From positions 119,042-183,041 of the forward strand of contig NZ_JAUSVX010000018.1 of NCBI RefSeq assembly GCF_030814995.1: a stretch of 64,000 nucleotides of DNA, given 5' to 3'. Both the position numbers and the translations under genes were made by a program. Numbering within the stretch: the first letter of the stretch is position 1; every line of letters begins with the position of its first letter. The notes below the pieces were generated by a model that searched no databases, had not been told where the DNA came from, and saw only the letters and a program-made list of their open reading frames with translations. This DNA is from Labrys wisconsinensis (lineage in GTDB: Bacteria; Pseudomonadota; Alphaproteobacteria; Rhizobiales; Labraceae). Shown piece after piece: positions 36,261 through 44,274 of the stretch.

Positions 36261-37775
36261 ATGTTGAGCTACGACGACGTTCGCGCCATGCTCATCGACC
36301 CGATGGTCCAGACCGGCGCCCTCGCCGTGATCGGCGCGGTGATCACGCGCGTTCTGCTGCGCAAGCATCCGACCCGCCGCCTGGTGGGACAATTGCTGTT
36401 CTTCTCCGCCCTCACCGCGCTGCTGCTCTACCACGGCATCGTGCCCTACGAGCCGGGGCCGCCGGGAGCCTCTAGCCTCCAGCGCGTCTTCATCGGCATC
36501 GCCAAGATCATCTGGTGGACGAACGCGGCCTGGTCGCTGATCAGCGTCGTCCGCGTCTTCCTGATCTTCGAGCGCCAGCCCCGCGAAGGCCGGCTGATCC
36601 AGGATCTCGTCGTCGGCGTCATCTATGTCGGCGCGCTGCTCTCGGTGATCGCCTATGTCTTCAACGCGCCGGTCGGGACGCTGATCGCCACGTCGGGCGT
36701 CTTCGCCATCATCCTCGGCCTCGCCCTGCAGAGCACGCTCGGCGACGTGTTCTCCGGCATCGCCCTCAACCTCAGCCGGCCCTATGCCATCGGCGACTGG
36801 CTCGTGCTCGCCAACGGCATCGAGGGCCGGGTCGTGGAGACGAACTGGCGGGCGACCCACCTCCTCAACGGGGCCAACGATCTCGTCATCGTGCCCAACA
36901 GCGATCTCGCCAAGGCCAGGCTCACCAATCTCAGCAGCCCGGAGCGCAGCCACGGCGCGACGGTCACGGTGCGGTTCCGGCCGACGACGACGCCGTCCGT
37001 GATGGTGGACGTCTTGCGTTCGGTCTTCCTGAGCAGCGACTGCGTCCTGCCGACGCCGGCCCCGACCATCCAGGTGACGTCGCTCGATGCCAGCGCGGTC
37101 GAGCTGGAGCTCTCCTTCCGCGTCGTGGACATGTCGGCGACCGGGCGGGCGAAGAACGAGATCTTCGATCTCGTCTACCGCCATGCCAGGGCGGCGGGAC
37201 TGGTTCTTTCACCCTCGGTCGCGGGCGACGGCGCCCCGTCGGCGCCGGCGAAGGCGGATGATGTGTCGGCCCCTCGCCGGAGCACGCCGCTGCGCCTGCT
37301 CGACGCCATGCCCCTGTTCGCCGCCCTGACCGACGAGGAGAAGGAAGCCCTCGCCGCGACGATGATCCGGCGCACCTTCCGCAAGGGCGAAACGCTGGTC
37401 GAGCAAGGCGCGGTGCTCAAATCGCTGATGATCATCCGCAGCGGCGCCGCGGTGGTGACGCAGCGGGACAAGGGGCAGGAGCAGGAGCTCGAACACCTCG
37501 CACCCGGTCATTTCTTCGGCGAGGGCGGCCTGCTGACCGGTGCCGGCGAGCCCGGGGCCATCCGGGCCCTGACCTTCGTGGTGGTCTACGAAGTGACGCA
37601 GGACGGCCTGGCGCCGCTGATGCGCGATCGCCCCACCCTGGCCGAGGAGATCGGGGCCGCCCTGTCCCGCCGCAGCGCTTCGGACCTGCGCCTGGCCAAG
37701 GCGAGCGCGAAGGCCACCCAGGTCGAAACGGCCAGGGGCCTGGCGGCGCGCATCCGGGATCTGTTCGACCTCTGA
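36261..37775 (+). CDS. MscS-type channel with C-terminal cyclic-nucleotide-binding domain (bCNG-like)
   Basis: A 504-residue protein with four membrane segments (last around residues 135-160), then the MscS pore and beta domains (GLALQSTLGDVFSGIALNLSRPYAIGDWLVL, VVETNWRATHLLNGANDLVIVPNSDLAKARLTN). Residues about 350-470 form a cyclic-nucleotide-binding domain (LFAALTDEEKEALAATMIRRTFRKGETLVEQGAVLKSLMIIRSGAAVV, HFFGEGGLLTG). The phosphate cassette reads GEGGLLTGAGEPGAIRAL, not the classical RxAT, so cAMP affinity is uncertain. The MscS plus CNB layout matches bacterial cyclic-nucleotide-gated channels. Confidence 0.9.
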   Translation: MLSYDDVRAMLIDPMVQTGALAVIGAVITRVLLRKHPTRRLVGQLLFFSALTALLLYHGIVPYEPGPPGASSLQRVFIGIAKIIWWTNAAWSLISVVRVFLIFERQPREGRLIQDLVVGVIYVGALLSVIAYVFNAPVGTLIATSGVFAIILGLALQSTLGDVFSGIALNLSRPYAIGDWLVLANGIEGRVVETNWRATHLLNGANDLVIVPNSDLAKARLTNLSSPERSHGATVTVRFRPTTTPSVMVDVLRSVFLSSDCVLPTPAPTIQVTSLDASAVELELSFRVVDMSATGRAKNEIFDLVYRHARAAGLVLSPSVAGDGAPSAPAKADDVSAPRRSTPLRLLDAMPLFAALTDEEKEALAATMIRRTFRKGETLVEQGAVLKSLMIIRSGAAVVTQRDKGQEQELEHLAPGHFFGEGGLLTGAGEPGAIRALTFVVVYEVTQDGLAPLMRDRPTLAEEIGAALSRRSASDLRLAKASAKATQVETARGLAARIRDLFDL

Positions 37776-37786
37776 GCCTCCGCCGG

Positions 37787-38218
37787 TCAGAACCGGCCGA
37801 CGAACAGCTTGCGCCGCTCGTAGACCTCGGCCGCCTCCTCGACGAAGGCGGCGAGGCGCTCGGCGCCGAACTCGCGCCGGAGCTCGGCGGCGGCCTCGAG
37901 CAGCGCCGCCTTGCCGGGCGCCCGGCCGGGGCGCAGCAATTCGTAGATCGCCAGGATGCGCTCCTGCGGCACCGCCACCATCTCGGCGGCGCGCTCGAAA
38001 TTCAGGGCGAGGCTTGGCCGTCCGGCGGCGCGGGCGACCTCGGCCTGCAGGCGCAGCGTCCCCGGCGTCACGGCGAGGTCGTCGAGCGAGACCGCACCGG
38101 CGGCGACCGCTTCGACGGTGAGCGCGTCGAGGGGCTTGCCGGTGGCGGTGCGCACCAGCTCCGGCCGGTTCTCGGCCAAGGGATAATCGGCGACGCCGAG
38201 GGGCTTGTCCGCGCTCAT
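37787..38218 (-). CDS. Diol/glycerol dehydratase gamma (small) subunit
   Basis: A 143-residue protein matching the small subunit of B12-dependent propanediol/glycerol dehydratase. DYPLAENRPELVRTATGKPLDALTVEAVAAGAVSLDDLAVTPGTLRLQAEVARAAGRPSLA... and a C-terminal YERRKLFVGRF are family hallmarks. It is the last gene of the minus-strand operon, 3 bp after the fused alpha/beta gene, consistent with stoichiometric expression. It converges on the channel gene. Confidence 0.92.
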   Translation of the reverse strand: MSADKPLGVADYPLAENRPELVRTATGKPLDALTVEAVAAGAVSLDDLAVTPGTLRLQAEVARAAGRPSLALNFERAAEMVAVPQERILAIYELLRPGRAPGKAALLEAAAELRREFGAERLAAFVEEAAEVYERRKLFVGRF

Positions 38219-38221
38219 GGC

Positions 38222-40501
38222 TCAGCCCCTCGCCACGGCGATGTCGAGCGTCTCGGGCGCCGTGCCCGGCTCGGTGAGCGAGGTCTCGACCGCATAGATC
38301 AGCGCCACCTGGGCGTGGAAGCGCGCGCCCAGCGCCTCGCCGTGGGTCGGCACCACCACCGGCTCGGGCAATTCGCCCAGCGCGTGGTCGGCGGCATTGC
38401 GGCCCATGGCGCGATAATGGGCGAGGCTGACCAGCGGCGCGTTGGAGAACAGCTCGAGATTGTTGTGGGGCAGGCGGCCGCGCCGGTGGATCACCGCCGT
38501 GCCCTTGGCCTGCAGGCCGATGCCGACGCCGGAGCCGGAGAGGCCGGCGGCGCTGAGGCCGAGGAAGGAGGTGTCGGCGGTGTGGCGCATGCGCACGATG
38601 CGGGCCTTGAGGCCGCGGCTCTCGATGCCCTCCACCAGGGCCTTCAGCACCAGCGGCAGGGGATGGCCGGCCAGGGTCTCGAACAGCTGCAAGCCGAAGG
38701 CCGGGCTGACGCCGACGACGATCTCGTCCGGCGCCTCCCCCTCCACCGCCGGTCCCATGCTCCGCCCGAAGGGGATGCGCTCCCAGCCGCGGGCGGCCGT
38801 GGCGGCGGTGGCAAGCACCGTCTCGCGGTCGAGCACGTCGCGGATGGCGTTGATCTCCTGCCGCCGCGCCTCGCTGAGGCGATAGCCGCTGCCGGGCCCG
38901 GCATAGTCGTTGGGATCGTTGACGGCGCTGAGCACCCGCCCCTCGCGCACGCAGGCCGACGTCTGGAGATAGTCGCCCGATATCCGCAGCTTGAGCAGGA
39001 ACAACAGGTTCTCCGCTTCGTCGCGGAAGCCGCGCCGGTCGAGCGCGGCGACGACGTCGAGCACGGTGAGGCCGCGCTCGCGCACCGCCTCGCTGATCAC
39101 GGCCGCCTCGCGCGGGCCGTAGCTCGCCGTCTCCTCCGAGCCCGAGGCGAAGACGACGCTCTCGCGCATCGCCGCATCGGGAGAGCCGAGGCCGAGCTCC
39201 TCCAGCACGGCGGCGAGCGCGTCCACCGCGCGGCGGCGGCGGTCGAGCGCCAGGTCGGCGCCGAGCGGCACCAGCCCGCCATCGGCCTCGAAGTCGCGCT
39301 GCAGCACGAGGTAGTCCTCCAGCTCCTCGCCGTTGAACAGCGAAGGATTGAAGGAATTGTCGTATTTCTTGATCGAGCCGAAGCCCGAGCAGATCAGGTC
39401 GGAGCCGGCGATGAGATAGGGCAGGATCTTGGCGCCGATGCGGATCTCGGATTCGGACGTGCGGGCATCGTTGCCCGAAGCGCATTCGAGGTCGAGCCAG
39501 ACCGCCAGCAGGTTCTCGGCCATCAGCTCGCGCACGCCGCCGGGGATGGTGGCGGCCAGCGGCGCGCCGTCGATGCCGCCGTTCTGCGTGCCCTGCACGC
39601 CCATGCCGCGCTGCAGGCAGAGGCACCGGGCTTCGAGGTAGAGCAGCGACTTGGCCTCGTGGAAGCCCATCAGCAGCTCGGCCCCGGCGCCTGACGTGCA
39701 GCGCATCTTGATGCCGCGCGAGGCATAGGCGGCGGCCAGGAAGGCTTTCGACCACGGCGTGTCGTCGCCGTCCACGAACGCCTTCTCCGTGCCGTAGACC
39801 GACACGGTCTCGGCATAGGAGGTGAAGCCGGCCATGCCGATCCTGAGCTCCTCGGCTTCCTCCGACGAGCATTGGAACAGCGTGCCGGCCCGCCCGACCG
39901 CGGCGCCGACGCAGCAGGCGAGGGCGTTCGACCAGGCATTGCGCGAGACGCGCATGGTGGTCTCGACCTCGTCGAAGCCGAGCGCCACGGCGATCGCCGC
40001 ATCGGCGGCGAGCTGCAGCGGGTCGTCCTTGGCGTTGGTGACATGCGCCTGGTTGCCTGGCGTCTTCCTCGCCCGCATCTTGGCATAGGCGAAGGTGATC
40101 TCGGCGGCATTGAGACGGGCGACGACGTCGGCGAGCTTGGCCGGGGTCATGCCATGGGCGAGGCGCACCAGCTCGGCGCGCGGCACGTTGACGTCCACCA
40201 GCATGCGCGCCACCGCCTCGGAGGGCAGCGCCATCGCCTCCGCCACCATCTCGGGGTCGATGTGGTGGCGGGCGATGAAGGCGTCGATCATGTCGAACTC
40301 GGCCTCGGGCGTGCCGTCGAGCGAGACGACGCGGCCGGCCGAGATGGCGATCTCCGGCGCCGGATCGCGGGCGCCGGCGAAGGCGGCAAAGCCGTTGACG
40401 GGATCCTCGACGGCGAAGCGGTCGAGCCGGAGCGGGCGCTCGTCCCACTCGACGAAGCGCTGCCAGCGGTTCGGCGCCGGCCTTGGCGTGGCCTCAGGCA
40501 T
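38222..40501 (-). CDS. Fused alpha+beta subunits of B12-dependent diol/glycerol dehydratase
   Basis: A 759-residue fusion. Residues about 5-555 correspond to the large (alpha) subunit: FAYAKMRARKTPGNQAHVTN, SSEEAEELRIGMAGFTSYAETVSVYGTE and GMGVQGTQNGGIDG are the TIM-barrel active-site segments. Residues about 600-745 correspond to the medium (beta) subunit: DEIVVGVSPAFG, MRHTADTSFLGLSAAGLSGSGVGIGLQAKGTAVIHRR, LPHNNLELFSNAPL and LAHYRAMGRNAADHALGE. These are separate genes in enteric pdu/dha operons. The enzyme uses adenosylcobalamin to convert a 1,2-diol to an aldehyde. ATG 40501 has AGGGGA six bases upstream; ATG 40507 also fits. No reactivating factor or shell gene is nearby. Confidence 0.93.
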   Translation of the reverse strand: MPEATPRPAPNRWQRFVEWDERPLRLDRFAVEDPVNGFAAFAGARDPAPEIAISAGRVVSLDGTPEAEFDMIDAFIARHHIDPEMVAEAMALPSEAVARMLVDVNVPRAELVRLAHGMTPAKLADVVARLNAAEITFAYAKMRARKTPGNQAHVTNAKDDPLQLAADAAIAVALGFDEVETTMRVSRNAWSNALACCVGAAVGRAGTLFQCSSEEAEELRIGMAGFTSYAETVSVYGTEKAFVDGDDTPWSKAFLAAAYASRGIKMRCTSGAGAELLMGFHEAKSLLYLEARCLCLQRGMGVQGTQNGGIDGAPLAATIPGGVRELMAENLLAVWLDLECASGNDARTSESEIRIGAKILPYLIAGSDLICSGFGSIKKYDNSFNPSLFNGEELEDYLVLQRDFEADGGLVPLGADLALDRRRRAVDALAAVLEELGLGSPDAAMRESVVFASGSEETASYGPREAAVISEAVRERGLTVLDVVAALDRRGFRDEAENLLFLLKLRISGDYLQTSACVREGRVLSAVNDPNDYAGPGSGYRLSEARRQEINAIRDVLDRETVLATAATAARGWERIPFGRSMGPAVEGEAPDEIVVGVSPAFGLQLFETLAGHPLPLVLKALVEGIESRGLKARIVRMRHTADTSFLGLSAAGLSGSGVGIGLQAKGTAVIHRRGRLPHNNLELFSNAPLVSLAHYRAMGRNAADHALGELPEPVVVPTHGEALGARFHAQVALIYAVETSLTEPGTAPETLDIAVARG

Positions 40502-40511
40502 GGACATTCCC

Positions 40512-41285
40512 CTATTCCAGGGCAGCGAGGGATTCGGGCAGCACCTGGCCGCCGTCGATCACCAGGCTCTGGCCGGTGATGTAGCCGGCCTCGTCGCTGG
40601 CGAAGAACAGCGCGGCGTTGGCGATGTCCTCCACCGAGCCGAGGCGCTTCATCGGGATCGAGGCGGCCATGGCGGCGGTGTAGTCGGCGCCGAGCCCGTC
40701 CAGCCCCTCGGTGCGGATATTGCCGGGCATGACGGCGTTGATGGTGATGCCGGCGGGCGCCAGCTCGATCGCCGCGGTGCGCACGAAGCCGAGCTGCCCG
40801 GCCTTGCTCGCCCCGTAATGGGCCCAGCCGGGATAGCCGGTGATCGGGCCGGTGATCGAGGACGTGACGACGATGCGGCCGCGTCCCGTCGCCTTCAGCG
40901 CCGGCAGGCAGGCTGAGACGGACAGGAAGGTGCCGCGCAGGTTGACGCCCATGACCTGGTCGAAATCCTCGGCCGTCATCACCTCGAGCCGCGCGGCCGG
41001 GAAGATGCCGGCATTGGCGCAGAGGATGTCGATGCCGCCGAACGCGGCCGATGCCGCGGCGGCCATGGCCCTGGCGCCCTCCGGCGTGGCGATGTCGGCG
41101 GCGCAGGTGGCGGCCGTGCCGCCGGCCGCCCGGATCGCCGCCGCCGTGCCCGATATCTCCGCCTCGCTGCGTGCCACCGCCAGGACGCGGCAGCCCGCCC
41201 GGCCGAAGCGCAGGGCGATGCCCTTGCCGATGCCGCGCCCGGCCCCGGTGACGATGACGGTTCTGCCGGCCAGGGGAGCGAACAT
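40512..41285 (-). CDS. Short-chain dehydrogenase/reductase
   Basis: A 257-residue classical SDR. The cofactor motif is TGAGRGIG, then CANAG, catalytic Ser in VVTSSITGP, YGASK (Tyr-x-x-x-Lys) and PGNIRTEGL. The substrate is unknown. In amino-alcohol gene sets of Actinobacteria a related SDR acts on aminoacetone/1-amino-2-propanol, so an alcohol/ketone step is plausible. CGGAGGACC precedes ATG 41285. It sits 4 bp before the dehydratase gene. Confidence 0.9.
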   Translation of the reverse strand: MFAPLAGRTVIVTGAGRGIGKGIALRFGRAGCRVLAVARSEAEISGTAAAIRAAGGTAATCAADIATPEGARAMAAAASAAFGGIDILCANAGIFPAARLEVMTAEDFDQVMGVNLRGTFLSVSACLPALKATGRGRIVVTSSITGPITGYPGWAHYGASKAGQLGFVRTAAIELAPAGITINAVMPGNIRTEGLDGLGADYTAAMAASIPMKRLGSVEDIANAALFFASDEAGYITGQSLVIDGGQVLPESLAALE

Positions 41286-41301
41286 CGCGGGGGTCCTCCG
41301 A

Positions 41302-41376
41302 GGGTTCAGGCGAAACGGGTTCAGGCGAAGTGGATTCAGGCGAAGTGGATTCAGGCGAAGTGGATTCAGGCGAAGT
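41302..41376. repeat. Five tandem 15-bp units duplicating a gene end
   Basis: The unit, plus strand, is GGATTCAGGCGAAGT (five copies, the first two with GGGTTC and the first ending in AAC). Unit 5 overlaps the phosphotransferase stop codon (TCA at 41366-41368). Because 15 is a multiple of 3, each unit carries a TGA in the phosphotransferase frame, so the gene end is followed by four further in-frame stops. Confidence 0.9.
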
Positions 41377-42367
41377 CCGATAGCAACCTTTCGGCCATCT
41401 CCAGGGCGCCGGCGGTGTATCCGGCCCCGAGCTCCCGGGCGATCGGCACCTCGGGGTGGGAGGCGATCCAGGCCACCAGCAGGAAGCGGCGCACGGCGAT
41501 GAACACCGGCAGTTCGGCCGCATCCTCCGCCGGCAGCGGCGCGACGGCGCGGTAGCCCTCGACCCAGGCCTGGCGCAGGTCGTCGACGATCGGCTCGTGC
41601 TCGAAGAAGCTCACCGCCGCGGCGAAATCGTAGAGGCGCCAGCTCAGGCCGCAATCGTCGAAGTCGATGACGCGCAGATGCGGCTCGTCGACCAGGAGAT
41701 TGGCGAGCCTGAGGTCGGCATGGATCAGGCCGAAGCGCTCCGGCGTGCGGCCGAAGCGCTCCAGGCGCGCGCGGATCAGGTCGAGCGCCCGGCCGAGCAG
41801 CGCCGTGCCGGCGGCGTCGAGGCCGACCCCGGCCCGCCAGGGTCCCCAATAGGCGCGCTCGCCGAACATGGCGTCGAAGTCCCACGTCTTGCGACGGAAG
41901 CCGGACGGCAGGCTCCAGGCGCGGCTGTGGGCGTGCATGCGGGCGGTGAGGCCGCCGAGCTTGCCGAACCAGCCGGGCAGGTCGGCGTCGGCGACCGGCT
42001 CGCGCCCGGGCGCGAACTCGAAGGCGACGGCGCTGCGCGCCGGCAGGCCGGACGGCGAGGCGAGGCGCTGGACCAGGGCGCCGTCGCGCCCGGGCAGGGG
42101 CGCGGGCGTCTCGACCACGCCGGCCTGGCGCAGCGCCTCGATCCAGGCGAGCTCGGAGCGGATTTCGTCATCGGCGTGATAGCCGAGGCGATGGACGCGG
42201 AGCACCAGCGCCCGTCCTTCGACCGGGTCGTCGAGGCGGAAGGTGGCGTTCTCCGAGACGTTGAGCAGCGATATCCCGGCCTGCGGCGACAGCGACCAGG
42301 CGGGCAGCGCCTGCCGGATCGCCTGTTCGAGGTCCGCGAGGGCGTCTGGTCCGTATTCGACCGGCAT
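41366..42367 (-). CDS. APH-family phosphotransferase (small-molecule kinase)
   Basis: A 333-residue aminoglycoside-phosphotransferase/choline-kinase-fold enzyme. RALVLRVHRLGYHADDEIRSELAWIEAL has the ATP-binding Lys-equivalent strand, FGLIHADLRLANLLVDEPHLRVIDFDDCGLSWRLYDFAA the catalytic HxDxxxxN and metal-binding DFDD. Homologues phosphorylate homoserine, hydroxylysine, choline or amino alcohols; the substrate is inferred from context. AAGGA precedes ATG 42367. It lies between an APC permease and the SDR/dehydratase genes in one operon. Confidence 0.9.
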   Translation of the reverse strand: MPVEYGPDALADLEQAIRQALPAWSLSPQAGISLLNVSENATFRLDDPVEGRALVLRVHRLGYHADDEIRSELAWIEALRQAGVVETPAPLPGRDGALVQRLASPSGLPARSAVAFEFAPGREPVADADLPGWFGKLGGLTARMHAHSRAWSLPSGFRRKTWDFDAMFGERAYWGPWRAGVGLDAAGTALLGRALDLIRARLERFGRTPERFGLIHADLRLANLLVDEPHLRVIDFDDCGLSWRLYDFAAAVSFFEHEPIVDDLRQAWVEGYRAVAPLPAEDAAELPVFIAVRRFLLVAWIASHPEVPIARELGAGYTAGALEMAERLLSDFA

Positions 42368-42480
42368 GGATCCTTTCCGTCGGGAATGGCCGGCAGGGCG
42401 AGCGGGCCGGCGGTACGCTCGCACCATCGGCCCGAAAATCGCCAGCTTCAACCCCTGCGCCAGGCCGGCGCCGCCGAAGC

Positions 42481-44043
42481 TCAGGCCTTGTCCGGCACGC
42501 CCTCGTAGATCATGCGGCCGATCTGCTCGTAGCGGGCGGGAGCGCTCACCTTGAGGTAGATCGCGCCGAGGATGCCGGCCGCGACGATGGCGACGTCGAT
42601 CCAGGGGATCCAGTCGGCGAAGGCGAAGCCGCCGCCAAGGAAGTCCATGTTGGACAGACAGAGATAGATCACCACGCCCTGGGAGACGAAGGCAAGGATC
42701 GGGGCGAGCATCGTCTGCCACCAGTGATGATCTTCCGGATGATAGCGGCGGAAGTAGACGATGATCGCCACCGAGACGATGGCCTGCGCCACCAGGATCA
42801 GGATGGTGCCGAGCAGCGCCATCAGGCCGTAGAGCTGGCCATAGGCCTGCACCGTCGGATTGTCCGTGCCGGAGAAATAGGCGAACAGCAGGACGACGAT
42901 CGCGGAGAACGTGCTCTGCACGAAGGAGGCGACGTGCGGGGTCTTGAAGGTGCGGTGGGTGCGGCCCAGCGCCTTGGGCAGCACCTCCTCGCGGCCGAGC
43001 GCGTAGAGATAGCGCGAGGCGGTGTTGTGGAAGGCCATGCCGCAGGCGAAGGAGCCGGTGAGGATGAGATAGCTCATGATCGTCTCGCACCACGGCCCGA
43101 TCAGGCGGGTGGCGGTGTCGAAGAAATACTGCGCCGAGTTGCCCTGGGCCTGCGTGATCGAGGCCTGGGTGTCGGGATAGCCCGAGGTCGCCGCCCAGGT
43201 GGTGACGGTGTAGAGGATGCCGAGGAACAGCACCGAGATGTAGAGCGACAGCGGCACGATCCGCTTGGGATCGCGCGATTCCTCCGCATAGTTCGGGGCG
43301 CTCTCGAAGCCGACCCAGGACCAGAAGGCGAAGAACAGGCCGATGCCCGCCGCGCCGGCGACCAGCTTGTCGTGGGCCGGGAAGCCCTGGAAGGCGTTGA
43401 GCGGATTGATCGCCGCGGCCTGCACCACCGCGCCCTTGCCGGCGTGCAGGAACACGCCGGCGTCGAAGATCACCAGCATGGCGACCTCGGTGATCAGCGC
43501 GACGCCGAGCACGGCGGTCGAGATCTTCACGTCGAGATAGGTCAGCGCGCAGATCAGCGCCACCATGGCGAGCGCCAGCACCGGCCAGGAGACGTTGAGG
43601 CCGAACTCGGCCAGCTTGAGGTTGGCGAAATAGGCAAAGCCGCCGGCGAGCGAGGGCTCGAACACCGCATAGGCGATCACCGAGGCGAAGCCCATGCCCA
43701 TGCCGAGCTCGCGGCCGAGGCCGTGGCTGATGAAGGAATAGAAGCCGCCGACGGCCGAGACCTTGCCGGCCATGGCGGCATAGCCCACCGAAAATACCAG
43801 GAGGATGACGGTGGCGACCAGGAAGGCGGCCGCCGCGCCGACGCCGTTGCCGTTGCCGACCACGATCGGCACGTTGAGCAGCATGGCGGTGATCGGGGCG
43901 GCCCCGGTCACGGTGAGGAAGAGCACGCCGCTCAGGCCCACCGCCTTGGAATGGAGGCGGTCGATATCGGTCCTGGTGCTGACATCGAGCGAGCCGGCGG
44001 CGGGACTGGCCGCGCCGGCAGTTCCTGAACTTGCGATCGCCAT
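42481..44043 (-). CDS. APC-family amino acid/amine permease
   Basis: A 520-residue inner-membrane transporter with about 12 membrane helices. The APC signature is FLTVTGAAPITAMLLNVPIVVG in TM1, VGGFYSFISHGLGRELGMGMG in TM2-3, FWSWVGFESAPNYAEESRDPKRIVPLSLYISV in TM6-7. The last is the YAEE/EE-RDP motif of ethanolamine and amino acid permeases. It would import a cationic or zwitterionic compound for the operon's catabolic enzymes. GAGAGGGT precedes ATG 44043. First gene of the operon, divergent from the LuxR-type regulator. Confidence 0.92.
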   Translation of the reverse strand: MAIASSGTAGAASPAAGSLDVSTRTDIDRLHSKAVGLSGVLFLTVTGAAPITAMLLNVPIVVGNGNGVGAAAAFLVATVILLVFSVGYAAMAGKVSAVGGFYSFISHGLGRELGMGMGFASVIAYAVFEPSLAGGFAYFANLKLAEFGLNVSWPVLALAMVALICALTYLDVKISTAVLGVALITEVAMLVIFDAGVFLHAGKGAVVQAAAINPLNAFQGFPAHDKLVAGAAGIGLFFAFWSWVGFESAPNYAEESRDPKRIVPLSLYISVLFLGILYTVTTWAATSGYPDTQASITQAQGNSAQYFFDTATRLIGPWCETIMSYLILTGSFACGMAFHNTASRYLYALGREEVLPKALGRTHRTFKTPHVASFVQSTFSAIVVLLFAYFSGTDNPTVQAYGQLYGLMALLGTILILVAQAIVSVAIIVYFRRYHPEDHHWWQTMLAPILAFVSQGVVIYLCLSNMDFLGGGFAFADWIPWIDVAIVAAGILGAIYLKVSAPARYEQIGRMIYEGVPDKA

Positions 44044-44192
44044 GTCGACCCTCTCTGCACGACGGTGGGGACGGTGGTCTTGGAGGCTGTGAGGGCGCCG
44101 ATGGCGGGCGGCCGGCCCGACAGGCGGCGTCTTATCGTTCGGACCGTCTGCGGCGGCCCTGATCGTCGAGCCTAGGCATTTGCCCGGTGACG

Positions 44193-44213
44193 GGGTATAC
44201 CCTGAAAGGGGTA
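44193..44213. promoter_or_regulatory. Candidate LuxR-type operator in the divergent promoter region
   Basis: GGGTATACCC (44193-44202) is a perfect palindrome, and TACCC-TGAAAG-GGGTA (44198-44213) is an inverted repeat overlapping it. It lies between the start of the permease operon and the LuxR-type gene, where an activator site would be expected. This is a motif prediction only. Confidence 0.5.
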
Positions 44214-44274
44214 GTTCGGGAAAACGCCGGGAAACCAGGTGGTATCTTGCCTGTTTGCGCGGCGGATGGCGTCG

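Noticed and set aside
37209..40448. Minus-strand 1079-codon frame
   Set aside because: Shifted frame over the dehydratase genes and antisense of the channel gene; Arg-rich, no motifs.
41302..41376. CRISPR-like array
   Set aside because: Units are 15 bp with no spacers and derive from the adjacent gene end.
44044..44274. Cobalamin riboswitch upstream of the B12-dependent operon
   Set aside because: I looked for a B12-box-like core and found none; only the palindrome at 44193-44213 stands out.
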